From Chara braunii (taxonomy: Eukaryota; Streptophyta; Charophyceae; Charales; Characeae), in the NCBI GenBank assembly GCA_003427395.1, contig BFEA01000569.1, forward strand, positions 39,543 to 72,549: a stretch of 33,007 nucleotides of DNA, given 5' to 3'. Below, piece after piece: positions 9,152-19,724 of the stretch. Each line of letters starts with the position of its first letter. The first letter of the stretch is position 1. Made by a program: the position numbers and the translations under genes. The notes beneath the pieces were generated by a model. That model was given only the letters and a program-made list of their open reading frames with translations, ran no database searches and was not told where the DNA came from.

Positions 9152-10147
9152 TGCAGTAACCCTGTTTAGAAGTAGCCTAGGGCCCAGCACTCAGCCCCAG
9201 GCAACGCAGACCTGAGTCGGTTTGTGCTGGGCTGTGTGACCAAGACACGCCCAGACCTGAGTCTGTCGCGAATGGCTGTGTGGCCGAACGCTGCACACAG
9301 GAAATTCAAAGGTCAAAGTCAACTGTAGAGTCAAAGGTACCGCACCCAGGCCCGTGGTTGGATACACTCACTTGTTATGCGAAGGTACCCAGACAGCATC
9401 CAGGCCAGAGGGAATTCGGTTTCAGACCAATATGGGCTCTCGTTTGCATTGAGATCTGGACGGTTGAGGGATGCAGCATCCGGGGTCCAGACCCGACGTC
9501 AACGCTACATAAGCGCTGACTCCCTGTCTTGCGTCAATGCTGACTTCACGCGTTGACGACGCGATGCTGGCTCGACGCTGCGGCGCTGGTGGACGCTGGC
9601 TTTTGTGCTGGCATTTGTGAGATTGCGGAGACGCGCTGCTGGCTGGGCATAGTGGCTGGCTGGCTACTGTCTTCAAGGCATGCTGACGTGGCAGCTGCCA
9701 CGCATTGTTGCTGACGTGGCTGATGCCACGTGTTATATTGCTGGACTACGTGACCGGCACTGCTGTTCTGTTTCGTTGTCACTTCAAGAGGAGATCAGGA
9801 CTGTGGAAAGGTCGTGGATACGTACCTGTTGTCTTCATGTCGACATTGCTCCAGCGCTGATGAGGGACTGATTAGACGTGCCACGCGGCACATTGTAGCA
9901 GGACTTCGAATATGTGTTTAGACTATTGATTATTTGAGGTGGCGATCGAGGAGGGAGCCCGAAGCAGGAGTGGGCATTCTAAATTATTCCTCTCCTTTGT
10001 TTAATCTCCCTCCTCTCTCCTTCGTCTGTGTATGATTGTCTCATCTCATTCTTTCTGGACACGATTTTGATTATTGATAATCATCAGCGGCTCGATATTT
10101 TGGACTTGCATTGTTGACGAGTGTCTTCACGATCTGGGTTCATTGCA
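9152..10147 (+). repeat. 3' LTR of element 1
   Basis: Length 996 bp, TG...CA, collinear with 1383-2476 except for the N-associated duplication and an 18-nt indel. GCTGACGTGGCAGCTGCCAC and a second copy TGCTGACGTGGC lie near 9682-9720. It ends at CATTGCA and is followed by the CACT target duplication. Confidence 0.92.
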
Positions 10148-10151
10148 CACT

Positions 10152-10627
10152 ATTTGTTTCCTGCAGTAATGCAGGTCAACAAGCGTACACACAGCATGGA
10201 CGCCATGTGGCCTATCACTTTGGATGAGTCATCCCTGCATGCAATCATTGCATCCGCCGCGTGGCAGTCAGCAAGCTTTCTGCAGGGGACGGTCAAAGGA
10301 AGCTTGAACACACAGCACATGTGATCACACCGCAGAAGAAGCTGCCATTGTATTGTCCCAGCAGAAGAATAGACGCAACCACAGTGAGTTATTCAACTGT
10401 CTATTCTACTATTTCTCCTCCTCCTCCTCCTCCTGCCCCTCTTCCTCAGCATCACCATCATCATTTATCCACATTCTTATCCACATCCTTATATTTATTC
10501 CTGGTTTTAATTTTGCCTATCCGACAGTCAAACCTTAATGGGGCAGGACCTTCATGGCATGAACCATCGCTTCGGGATCTTGCTAATAGGTGCGTGAGCT
10601 TTACTCTTTAATCCATTTTGCGAATAC

Positions 10628-10630
<3 letters not shown>
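10152..10630. other. Spacer without genes
   Basis: No coding signal is recognised. It holds a short (CTC)n run near 10409-10434 and Cys/Ser-rich artefact frames produced by it. Confidence 0.5.

Positions 10631-10692
<62 letters not shown>
10631..10692. repeat. (GA)n microsatellite
   Basis: About 31 uninterrupted GA dinucleotides followed by ATGACAGG. Open frames made of Arg-Glu or Ser-Leu across it are artefacts. Confidence 0.98.
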
Positions 10693-10696
<4 letters not shown>

Positions 10697-10739
10697 AGGC
10701 ATTTCACGCTGCAGACCCCAAATTCGGATTCCATGGGTC

Positions 10740-10920
10740 AAAAGTTCCCAGGTCAAAAGAGGCCCAGTCGGCCAGACACAGAAAAAGGTAAAGTCGGGTA
10801 TCCCACAGGTCAAGTCCAACTGGTACCCACTCAAAAGTCACATCCCACAGGCAAAAGTCACGTCCCACAGTCGAAGGTCAGGTCCCACAGTCAAAAGTCA
10901 CGTCCCTCAGTACAAAAGCA
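10740..10920 (+). repeat. Imperfect AAAGTCACGTCCCACAG repeats
   Basis: Short units of the form CAAAAGTCACGTCCCACAG recur about every 19-20 nt between 10830 and 10915, with looser copies (GGTCAAAAGTTCCCAGGTC) upstream. The strand is chosen only for notation. This may be part of the U3 region of an old LTR, because element 2 shows a comparable short-period repeat in its LTR; that is a guess. From 10921 to 11190 nothing is recognised. Confidence 0.55.
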
Positions 10921-11190
10921 GCAGCACACGAAGGAAAACTCTGGAAGGTACCAGGCCTTGACATTCCAAAAGCAAACAGGTCGCGGGCATCCAGTACAGA
11001 GTCGAAGTGGAACCAAGTGAAGCAGAGGCTGGGACAGGTCAATCACAGTCGAAGCCAATTTAGGGACTGGCCGGCTGCATTTCGGACAGACTACTCATTC
11101 ATGAGAAAGTGGAAGCGCTACTGGTGCTTGTGCGCTATCACGAGTGGCTGAGCGCTAAAGGCCCTGCTGGGCAGCGCTGTTTTCTTTGTT

Positions 11191-11250
11191 GGCAGTCCTG
11201 ATTTTATCCGCGATTACCGAAGAAATTATTTGTTTACCGTGAACCATGTG
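11191..11250. repeat. Direct repeat left of LINE (copy L)
   Basis: GCAGTCCTGATTTTATCCGC and the following bases to TTTGTTTA match 19279-19324 with one difference over about 46 bp, then diverge but share ACCATGTG. The two copies bracket the minus-strand LINE and its upstream DNA. A target duplication of this length would be very unusual, and the match does not run up to the poly-T, so a shared older repeat is more likely. Confidence 0.7.
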
Positions 11251-11260
11251 GGTCGTCACG

Positions 11261-11289
11261 GTTTTTTTTTTTTTTCTTTTTTTTTTTTA
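11261..11289 (-). other. LINE poly(A) tail (poly-T on plus strand)
   Basis: Fifteen T, a C, then about 12 T lie at the 3' end of the LINE as read on the minus strand. It is followed inward by a non-coding 3' UTR to the ORF2 stop at 11726. This marks the element's 3' end and orientation. Confidence 0.8.
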
Positions 11290-11725
11290 ACTCAGAACAG
11301 TTATATTCCAAATCATTGAAACGAGGCCGGGGACTTCACAATTCTACCCGGGGTTATCCTGGCAGCATCAGCCAGTTTAGGCACTAGCCGAGCCAAATGC
11401 CATCAACCTTTACATACCAACCTTTTCAAGCCCGAACTTCTCAATCCTCTCCAAAGAAAACATGTATACTGCTGATCTCTAATTCACCCAAATACTTAAT
11501 CTATACTGTGCCGTGAGCCAAAACTACTGTCCTATCGTCTAACTCGACGACCAGGCCTAAACGACCCGGTGGAACCTTGTCCTTATTTCCAGACACTCTC
11601 CTAGCGGGTACCTGTGCCCCTACTGTACCGAGTCCCCTGGTACTCCTTGTAGCCCTCTCTAGCCTCCTCCTTACTGACCAAGGTGCCCTGGTCCTCCTAC
11701 GTGGATTCCCCCACTAGTACAGTTC

Positions 11726-14700
11726 CTAGTTTAGCCATTTCGACACCACCAGCCCTCTGGTGCTGTGCACTCCTGCGAGCTGGTTTCCTTTCGCCCACGT
11801 ATGCAGGAACCACCACAACTGTTTCCTCGAGCCTTTTCCTCCTCTGGCCTTCCTTCTCCAATCCGCCCAGATGGCCCTTCGCAGCCCCCTTTTGATCGCA
11901 GTCTTGGTTTCGATGTCGGAGAAGGGTCTGTTTTCAAACCTAGATCGGTTCCTATCTGCCCAGATCACCGAGCAGATAACCGCTCTTGCCACTTGGGCTA
12001 CATAAGGCCACCCTTTCTTCCCAGTCTGCTCCTCTCCCACAAACCCCAGGAGCACCCACTGCTCATCCACTTTAACTTTTCCTCCACCCATCCTAATCCA
12101 ATGCTCTTCCCACCACCGCCATACCCTCCTGGAAGCTGGGCAGTCCCACCACAGGTGTTTTGTGGATTCAAACGGCCAGGTGCAGCGAGTACACTTGATA
12201 GAGATCTCCATTCCCCTGTTGCACAACCATACCGCAGACGGGGTGACCAGGAGGGAGAGCGTCCAGAGGATGCTGGCTTGTTTCAGATCCGGCAGCTCCA
12301 GCAGGTTCTTCCACAACTTCAGGAATTCCCCCTCCTTCCCCTGCAGGTCTGTTGTCAGACCACTCCTGCCGGGTTTCTTGGCTTCTTCTCTGCTAGCCTG
12401 TAGGATTCTTTTACTGTCAAGCTTGTCAGATCTAATCCGAGGGGGTTAATCCTGGGTACTCCGTCTCCTCTCCAGCGCCATGCACACGGATCGATTGACA
12501 GCTGTCTCAGAGGAACCTTCCCCACCCAGATTGTGGAGATCAGTCTGCCTCTTTTATCAAGCGACTCGACCACCCGGGCCTGGGGCGGATTTACCCACTG
12601 TCTGATCGTTTCTTCTCCGACAGGGAAAGTTCTGTAGAGTGGGCTACCGAAGTCCATTTCTGGACCTGCCTGAAACCACTCTCTGTCAGCTGCTGCAATT
12701 TCCACAGAATCTCCCCTCCATCTTCTTGGCTCGGGGCATACCATGTCCCTACTGGGTCCAGACCCTCTGGGCCCAGTAGGTTCTTCCATTGTACCGGTAT
12801 TGCCCGCACCAATGCTGCATGGTGCTCCTCTACCAGACGGAGGCCCTGGAGCTTCAGATGTAGTTCCCTGAGTGGGATCCACACACTTTGTACCCGAGAC
12901 CAGAGATCCGAGATTCGTGATACTCCCCTCCTGATCCAGCTCCTGCCAAACGTAGCCGGTTCTGAGCCTGCAGAGAAGGGATGACCTCCTTCCGTTCTTA
13001 TGAGAGGATTCTCGAACAAGCACTGCTGGAGGACTTCCTCCTTCGTGACCGGAGGTGTCCTTTCCTCCGGGGGCTGCTTGAGCCATGCCCGCCTTACCGC
13101 CTCACAGAATTCGGAGGATACCCTCTTCCGTAAGAAGGACTGGGTGAAGAAGCAGGTCCATACATCTTCCGGCCTGCTAAGTTGCCAGTCTTGCATTAGT
13201 AACCTTTCAGCCAGCAGAACCCAGTCCTCCTTTGAGTCAGCCATTGCTACCCTCCGAATCCACTGTCTTACCTGAGCCTGTTTTTTTTGATGTGGGTCAA
13301 TCAGGCCTAGTCCCCCCTGTTCTTTTGGGAAGGTAACCAACTCCCAGGCCACTTTGACCATGAAACCCTCTCCTGTCTGCGCCTTAGGTTTCCACAGGAA
13401 CGGTGTCACCAGTCTTTTGATCTCTGCTATCACGGACGCTGCTAATTCCCTCACAGTCAAGCGCTACATTAATGACCAGCGCGCCCCCATACAGTGACAA
13501 ATGCCATGCTGATCCCCAAAGCCCCAGCTTCGCTAATACTCTCTGCTGCAGAATGTGGCCCTGCACTAGCCCCATGAGTCTGGTACTTACCATCACACCT
13601 AGAAACCGCTCCCCTGTCTCTGGGTCCACCCGCTTCATCCCCCACTCCACCTGCAGTTCATATCCCTCTGGTAGCAGAAACGTCGACTTGCCCCAGTTCA
13701 CTTGGGCTTCTGACAGTAGCGAGTAGTCCAGCGATACAGATCTCAAGGCCCACAGGGACTCTGCTGTGTTGGCCGAGATTAAAAACAGATCATCAGCCAG
13801 GTCCTTGGCGCGGCATTCCCGGTCTCTGGCAACTTGGAGCCCCCTTATACGTGGATGTCTCCGAATGCAGTTGAGGGGGACCTCTAGCTGAAGGACAAAC
13901 AGCAGCGGGGCCAGCGGGCACCCTTGACGCAGTGACCTAGAGAGTTCGAAGTGCCTTGACAGATGACCGTTGACTTGGACCAAAGAGGTCGCCACTGTGT
14001 ACATAGCCACTACCCATTTGCAAAATCCCAGCCCAAATCCCATCTTCCTCAGGGTCGTGAGAACAAAGGACCAACCCACGCTGTCATACGCCTTCTCCAT
14101 GTCCAACAGCAATACTGCCAGGTCCAAGTTTTCCGCGGGCGATAATTCCTTATATTTGCCTTCTCCTTTTTTAAACATGACCGCGATCACCCCATAGGTC
14201 ATCAAATCTCCCAGCTTACCCTCCAGTAGCACTTCATTGTAGACCTCTACCAACGCCGGCCCCACTGCTGCCCAACAGGCTTTGTAGAACTCTACCCTTA
14301 AGCCATCCCTCCCTGGACACTTACCGGCGGCCATGACTTTCAGCGTCTGCCTCAATTCTTCCACTATCACTGGTTTGTCCAACACCAGTCTATCCTCCTC
14401 TCTCACCCTCATTGTAGTATCCTCCCACATATTCCGCTCTAGCGACAAATCCGTGTCACAAGTGTCTTGCACTCTCCTTGCCGTCAAGATGTCGGAGTAG
14501 TAAAGTTTAGCATACTCCAACATCTGTTCCTGCGATGTAGCCTGCATTGCCCCTGGGTCGAAGGGGTGGTCCAGCAGGACCACCTGATGGAAGGAGTAAC
14601 TTGGCAGCAGTTTCCGGAAGGTCTCCCGGGTCGTCCGATCGTGAACAATGATCCCTTTCACACGCAGCATCTCTTCCCACCGTGTGTGCTTCTCCAATTG

Positions 14701-15767
14701 CACTTTCTCCCACTCCGCCAACCTGGTTCCCTCTCTGCTGCCCACACCAGTTTCGAAATCGGGTGCATCTCCATCCTCCTCTCCGCCTCCTCAACCCTCT
14801 TTTGGCATCTTTCTTCCTCCTGATCCCTTCCTCTTGTTAATATGCAGGAGCAGACGTCCATAACCCCTGAAATAGTAGTGAGGCCCCCATCTAACCAATC
14901 TGTTGTCGAGGAAAAATGAGGGCTTGCTGAATGCCAAGATTCCATGTGTTCTCCTACCCAGTCCTTCAAACCTGAATCTTCCAAGTTCTGGGAGTTCAGT
15001 TTGAAGTATCCTCTGCCTCTGCCTTCCACCTGGTTCAACAGCAGGTCCACTACCACTTGCTTGTGGTCCGACATCCGATGTGTCGTGTGCCTGACCTGTG
15101 TTACCCCTTGTAGTAGACCTTTTCCCGCCAAGCAGAAGTCCAGCCTTCTCCTCGTCACTTCTCCCCTTTCCTTCCTGATATTGGAGTACCAGGTCAGTCC
15201 CGGGTCCTCAGGATTTAGGGACCGAAATGGATTTGTGAGGTCGTGTTTCTGGACAAACTCCAATAGGGTCGTTGCATCCCTCCTGCCTGCTATCCTTGGG
15301 TTCCCGCTGAGAGCCTCATCAAGGGAAACATTCCAGTCCCCTAGCAGCACCAAATTATTCGTGGCCCGGATAATGGAGTTGATGGTGGCAAAGAACTCTG
15401 CTCTTGGTGTAGGACTTGCTGGTGCATATATTGCCATGATCACCGATTCCAATTGGTTAGTCTGCAGCTTCACCCAGGCCCAATGTCCCCACAGGTCGGT
15501 CTCAACATCTAGTATATCTGCATGGAGGTTCCGGTGCAGCAGAATCGCCACTCCCCCTCTCGTTCCCTGTGTTGGGGACCAAAACTGTGGGCCCTCGCAC
15601 CAGTTTCCTAACCCTCTCAACTTCTCTTCCCCCAACTTAGTCTCTTGGATGCAGGCGCAGTCAATCTTCTTATTAAACAACCAAGACTTCAGCCTTCTTT
15701 TCTTATGTCTGTTTGTTGTATCCCCCAAGCTCCGCACGTTTCAAGTCGCGAGCTTCAGCTTAACCAT
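11726..15767 (-). pseudogene. LINE ORF2: endonuclease, reverse transcriptase, zf-RVT
   Basis: Target-primed reverse transcription enzyme. The original start is ATG at 15767-15765, reading MVKLKLAT, then TGA (15743-15741) where related proteins have Trp, then NVRSLGD. The endonuclease domain shows CIQETKLGEE, LVLLGDWNVS and MSDHKQVVVD, with the Glu, Asp-Asn and Asp-His residues of the L1-type fold. After a frame change near 14735 the RT palm follows: LLLDMEKAYDSVGW (motif A), SLRQGCPLAPLLF (motif B) and KDLADDLFLI (motif C; LADD rather than the usual YADD). Frame changes near 13460, 12655 and 12370 split the thumb and connection. The last part carries CTRCTWPFESTKHLWWDC, a CX2CX8HX4C zinc module of the zf-RVT type, and ends at 11726. 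Length and domain order fit a plant LINE ORF2. Confidence 0.92.
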
Positions 15768-17192
15768 TAGCATTACTTTCCTCCGCTTGTGCTTGGATGC
15801 GGGCCTCGACGTGTTCCTCCTGTTCATCTCCCCATCTCACTACCCCCTGCACAAGGGAGCGTTGCATCGGGCTAGCTCTCGAACTCCCTCTCGACCTCTC
15901 TGATTGGGAAGAAGAGCGCCAGTTGTCCTTCAGGGCGTTCCTCATGAAGTTCGAATGCAAATTCCTCTCCTCCGGCAGCTTCTCGTTCAGGTGCAACAGC
16001 AGCAAAGTCGAGACACCCTGTGACAGCGCTATAGCCTCCAACTCATGACTATTTTATTCCCTCACTGCGTCCAAGTTAAACCACCTAACTCCTGCCTGCG
16101 TTAATGCATCTGCGGTAGGATGGTCTATCCTGGCATCTATAAGAGGAAAATAGAACTTTGCCAGTTTTGTATCGAGCGGGATGCTGCAACTTGCCATCAC
16201 TGACATCTACTGGCAGTCTGGTTTGCTCTCTGCTTCTGTATTCCTTCTTGCTGGCCGTGTCAGACTTTGCCTCCCTTCTTCTGAGCGAACCCCGAAACTA
16301 CCCGTAGATGACTCTGACCCCTCTGCCCCCGTAGGAACCCTTCCCCTTGGAAGGCCGGATTGTCACCAATCAGTCTACTGCCCATGAGCACTCTTGACTG
16401 TGAAGAAGACGTCCTTGTTGACCGTTTTGTTCCCCAACCACCTACCGCGCCCTCCTCTGGCCTAGGGGGGTTCCACTGCCCCCCCCGACTCTGCCCTCCT
16501 TGGCCCGAGCTTGGTCCCCCGCTCCTTCCCTGGCCCTGATCTATCAGCAGAGTTGGCCTCATTCCTTCCCCCAACCGACGCCTATGATGAATCAGGGTTG
16601 TCTCCCCTCCATTCTCCCAGCCAGTAACAAGCCGTAAGATCTAATTGGGATCGATCTGACCACTGGGTCATGGTAAATAGGGGGGAGATCTCCTGTGTGC
16701 CTTGGTAATGTGGCTGGGGGGAGGTAGTATGACTGTAAAGGGCCGAGTGGTTGAGGGGGGGGTCGGGTCAGGGTGGCCGGACCACGGTGTGGGGTGGGAC
16801 CATGGAACTAACTAAGCTTGCGAAGGGGGAATGGGATGTGCCAGGGGGGGGGGGGAACCTGGTGTATGCCCATCAGCTCTGGGCCCCAGGGGCCCCGAAA
16901 TAGGGTGTTACCCTGAGCCTCTCCCTGCATACAGGTTACACAGTATGGATCCTGCCAGGGAAAACCTTGACCAGATTGGGGCTGCGAATGGGGGTGCGAG
17001 TGGCTTCTAACTTGCTGTTGGATCTCATCCTGCCCTTGTCTCAAAACTTCCGGTTGGGGGGCCGTATGAGTCTGGGGCGGCTGCTGAGCAGGTCTGCCTG
17101 GCTCCCTTGCTGCTTGCGGGACGTTCTGTTGTGGCCGGCTTCCTTCCCTCTGTTGTTGACCCTGTGGCTGCTGCTGGTTCTGTTGTCGGTGC

Positions 17193-17224
<32 letters not shown>

Positions 17225-18150
17225 CTGTTGATGTTGATGTTGTTGCTGTTGTTGTTGCTGTTGTTGTGGTTGTTGACGAGGTAGCCTAGAGTTTACCCAC
17301 CCCCTGCGTTGACACGCTCCTTCCTGTCGGGGGCAGTTGTCTTCAGAATGGAAGTACCAACGACATTTTCGGCACCACTCTGAGTAGGGAGTGGCTATCT
17401 CAACCGCCCATACCTCTCCTTTCGGCGACTCTATGGTCAATGTGTCTTCTCCATGTCCAGCTTGATGTTCATTAATTTTGGCTTCGTCCAGTCTGCTTCT
17501 GGAGGATGCATTGCTTTGACGCCGCCAAACAGCCCTTCCGCAGCAGACGGAAGATAACACATTGCATCCAACGGAACCCTCAAAGCTATGATCCAGAAAT
17601 TCGTTTCTGCCTCCCGCAGCCTCAAGTCCTTTAGTTCCCCTTTTGTCAACCACAGTTTGACCATTACCGGATACTTGATCCCCCTTAGTATCAGCTTCAG
17701 GGAGCGTTTCTGGACCAGCCAGGTTGCTACCTCCACCGCTTTGGCGACATAAGAGACCACATTCCGACTCTCGAAGGTAATTCTTCCTCGCCGTATTTCA
17801 GGGTTGAAGAGTCTTCTCGCCATCCATCCATCCTCGTAAGATCTGATGAGATCTTCCTTTACACTCCTCATCAAATCTCGCGCTTCATCCTGAAAAATCA
17901 ATATAACGGTCCTTTCCTTCAACCATCTCTCTTTGATGGCATCGTAGGACTTGTTGACTTTGAACCACTTCCCTCGCTCATCAATTACCACCTCCCCCAC
18001 ATCGGCTGCCAGTTGTACTATTCCCTCGTCGTAACACTGACCAATAGCCTGCCTCGTGTGTTCCTCCATCACCCAAAAGTTGGTTGGGGGGGCAAGGGGG
18101 GGGGGGAACCCTCTACCTCCTGCCTCCCCTCCCGCCTCCTCTCCTTGCAT
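15760..18150 (-). pseudogene. LINE ORF1: RNA-binding Gag-like protein with poly-Gln
   Basis: Nucleic-acid-binding partner of ORF2. The N-terminal 230 residues (MQGEEAGGEAGGRGF ... MNIKLDMEK) resemble the plant LINE ORF1 type with an alpha-beta RNA-binding region; no specific family is proven. A frame change near 17445 separates this from PKGEVWAVEIATPYSEW, which leads into a CCHC knuckle (CRKCRWYFHSEDNC, CX2CX4HX4C). A long Gln/His tract follows, then a Pro/Gln-rich tail. The rest (16808 to 15760) is split by stops: GQGRSGGPSSGQGGQSRGG at 16500-16560, and an Arg/Ser-rich last part (SSSQSERSRGSSRAS) ending AEESNANG with TAA at 15762-15760. This stop overlaps the ORF2 ATG by 8 nt (ATGGTTAA). 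Confidence 0.78.
17150..17276 (-). repeat. CAG/CAA repeat encoding poly-Gln in LINE ORF1
   Basis: The plus strand reads as mixed CTG/TTG triplets; the minus strand encodes runs of 9 and 13 Gln with interspersed His (QQHQHQQ) after RLPRQQP. The mix of CAG and CAA with CAT/CAC variants suggests repeat expansion inside the coding frame. Leu-rich and Val-rich frames on the plus strand are its shadows. Confidence 0.9.
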
Positions 18151-18180
18151 ATATAATAATCCCCCCTTCCTGCACCTTCT

Positions 18181-18397
18181 CTTTCAAGTAGTGCAGCGTA
18201 GAGCAAACTAAATCCTTTCTATCTAGACGAATACACGAACTCTCTACCCTAGATCCTTCCTTTCTGCACTCTCGATCCACTCTCCTTACCTCTTCCCCCC
18301 AAAATTCCCCCTCTTAAGTCCCTTCCCTCATATAGTCACCTTTTTGCGTTTACTTTCCACTTCGTCGGATGAGTTCATATCTCCCGGATATTCCCAC
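18181..18397. other. Probable LINE 5' leader
   Basis: Pyrimidine-rich on the plus strand (purine-rich in the LINE sense) up to about 18350, as is common for non-coding leaders of such elements. No gene is seen. Confidence 0.4.
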
Positions 18398-18892
18398 TTA
18401 TCCCATCTTCTGAAAGCTCTTCGCTAAATTCGTCACCGCTTTCCCGGCACCTGGCCTGTCTCTATAGCTCTTATCCTGATATATATCGTTTATCCCCTCG
18501 TGTGCAGATAATTGAGAACTCCAGGAAGGAGGCTGCTCCGGTCTTGTTATTATCAACGTCTCGAATGGAGAGCGTGTACTTCCACGACTAATCCCTGATC
18601 TGCTAGCGTCAGGGCTACCGTCGTACTTCTTTAATCCAATTGCCACTCTGTCTCGCTATGTCCGTCCTTGAGGTCTGGAAGGTGTCGATACTTCCCGATT
18701 TTTTTTTACCTCGAATCTTGCACCGCGTGGTAAACAAGCAGGCTAAAAGCATCTCCCATTGGCGGGTGACATCCAGGTAATGTGGTAGCCCTTGCAAGAA
18801 GTGTCGAAGATTTCTCAAGAACCACTCCCGATCCGCTTCCGCTACGGCTTGCTTCACTTCGACTTCTTTTGCATCAATGTCGTCACCCTAAA
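18398..18892 (-). pseudogene. Unidentified protein fragment, frameshifted
   Basis: Two overlapping minus-strand frames can be joined near 18630. The first (from about 18892, after an in-frame TAG) reads GDDIDAKEVEVKQAVAEADR and then LPHYLDVTRQWEMLLACLF; the second reads KKYDGSPDASRSGISRGSTR and ends at 18398. Composition looks protein-like (amphipathic, few low-complexity runs) but I do not recognise a family, and neither frame has a convincing start. It may be a remnant of another transposon, part of the LINE leader, or chance. No function is proposed. Confidence 0.2.
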
Positions 18893-19278
18893 CTTCAGTC
18901 TACTTGGCCGCACGGTGCATCTTCAAGGATTCCCTTCATTGGACCATTGGCCATCACCGCCTCTCTGAACATCTCACTAATTAGTTTCCATCTACCGACC
19001 TACTCCCGGGCTACCTTGAAAAGAGACAGTCTGACATAGTCGGTACTCTCGATGAGAGAGTATGGAGCTCCACCGTTCCCCGTCGGTGATGGCGGGGTGG
19101 TACGGCAAGGCAGGGCCTAGGGCCGACTCCACCAGACGTCGGCCTGGACCGGCACCGGTTCGGAGCGGCCAAAAAATTAGCGCTAGAATAGCGCAGCCGC
19201 CCAACCCCGGCGCCCCCCCCCCCCAACGGTTTGTTTTTCAAGTCTTTATCCATGTTCCTGATTTTTTTTTTTTTGGTT
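18893..19278. other. Spacer without recognised features
   Basis: GC-rich (19100-19220) with a C run near 19215 and a T run at 19261-19274. No gene or structured repeat is recognised. Confidence 0.45.
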
Positions 19279-19338
19279 CGCAGTCCTGATTTTATCCGCA
19301 ATTACCGAAGAAATTATTTGTTTATGTATCATGGACCA
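19279..19338. repeat. Direct repeat right of LINE (copy R)
   Basis: Matches 11191-11236 with one difference in about 46 bp. It is preceded by a T run and GGTTCG, where copy L has GTTGG, so the similarity extends loosely to the left as well. From here to 19480 there are A-rich runs (19407-19432) and no gene. Confidence 0.7.
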
Positions 19339-19481
19339 TGTGCTCTCTTCATAATCGGGGCTACCGTCCCCCCCGCTGCTGCCCCCTCCATACCTCCTCT
19401 CCCAAAAAAAAAAAAAGAGAAAAAAAAAAAAAGCAATTCACAGGACCTTCCCTTAACGATTTGCCTGTGTAAACTTCCTTT

Positions 19482-19606
19482 GGCCTTCGCTCCACCACTC
19501 ACCAAATGTGCAAAAAAAATAAAAATGAATCTTCCACTAGAACATGGAAAGATACACGGCCATAGGTTACGTCCTTTATGCATGTGGTGAGTGGTGGAGC
19601 GAGGCC
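19482..19606. repeat. Small inverted-repeat element (MITE-like)
   Basis: GGCCTTCGCTCCACCACTCA(CC) at 19482-19503 pairs with GGTGAGTGGTGGAGCGAGG(CC) at 19586-19606, one base being unpaired. About 80 AT-rich bases lie between. The length and non-coding interior suit a MITE or foldback remnant. No target duplication could be fixed. Confidence 0.5.
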
Positions 19607-19724
19607 CTTTGTGTTGTGTGAGGCTACAGTCATCAGCAATCCGTAACCGAATGATGCTTGGTTGTGGACGAACACCTTCATCCCGACCGTATCGGACCGG
19701 AAAGATCCCTGCCCGGGCTCTGGA

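Larger units (their letters stand above)
1383..10147 (+). mobile_element. Ty3/gypsy chromovirus, full length, inactive (element 1)
   Basis: Complete LTR retrotransposon in this order: 5' LTR, tRNA-iMet primer site, about 1.1-kb leader, gag with CCHC knuckle, aspartic protease, RT, RNase H, integrase, degenerate chromodomain, polypurine-like tract, 3' LTR. The PR-RT-RH-IN order and the chromodomain place it in the chromovirus branch of Ty3/gypsy. The coding region has at least seven in-frame stops (5072, 6085, 6199, 6352, 8255, 8585, 8786) and frameshifts near 6920, 8842 and 9040, so the copy cannot make a full polyprotein. By eye the two LTRs differ at about seven sites in their first 175 bp, so the insertion is not recent. 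Confidence 0.93.
11261..18180 (-). mobile_element. LINE (plant L1-like non-LTR retrotransposon), near full length, inactive
   Basis: Minus-strand element with a poly(A) tail (plus-strand poly-T at 11261-11289), ORF2 with apurinic-type endonuclease, RT and a C-terminal zf-RVT module, and ORF1 with a zinc knuckle. ORF1 starts at 18150. The 5' boundary is uncertain: the purine-rich (minus strand) leader runs to at least 18180 and perhaps 18350. An 8-bp match GTCGTCAC at 11252-11259 and 18879-18886 could be a target duplication that would extend the element to 18878, but it could be chance. Frameshifts and one nonsense codon inactivate both ORFs. Confidence 0.88.

Noticed and set aside
11765-12403. 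212-codon plus-strand frame
   Set aside because: It lies opposite the zf-RVT part of LINE ORF2, which has clear motifs; the plus frame has none.
14944-15903. 319-codon plus-strand frame
   Set aside because: Shadow of the LINE endonuclease domain on the minus strand.
16967-17289. Plus-strand Leu-rich and Val-rich frames that look like membrane proteins
   Set aside because: They are the complement of the CAG/CAA poly-Gln tract of LINE ORF1.
19086-19301. Short GC-rich frames on both strands as host exons
   Set aside because: No motif, no splice context, and the frames overlap homopolymer runs.
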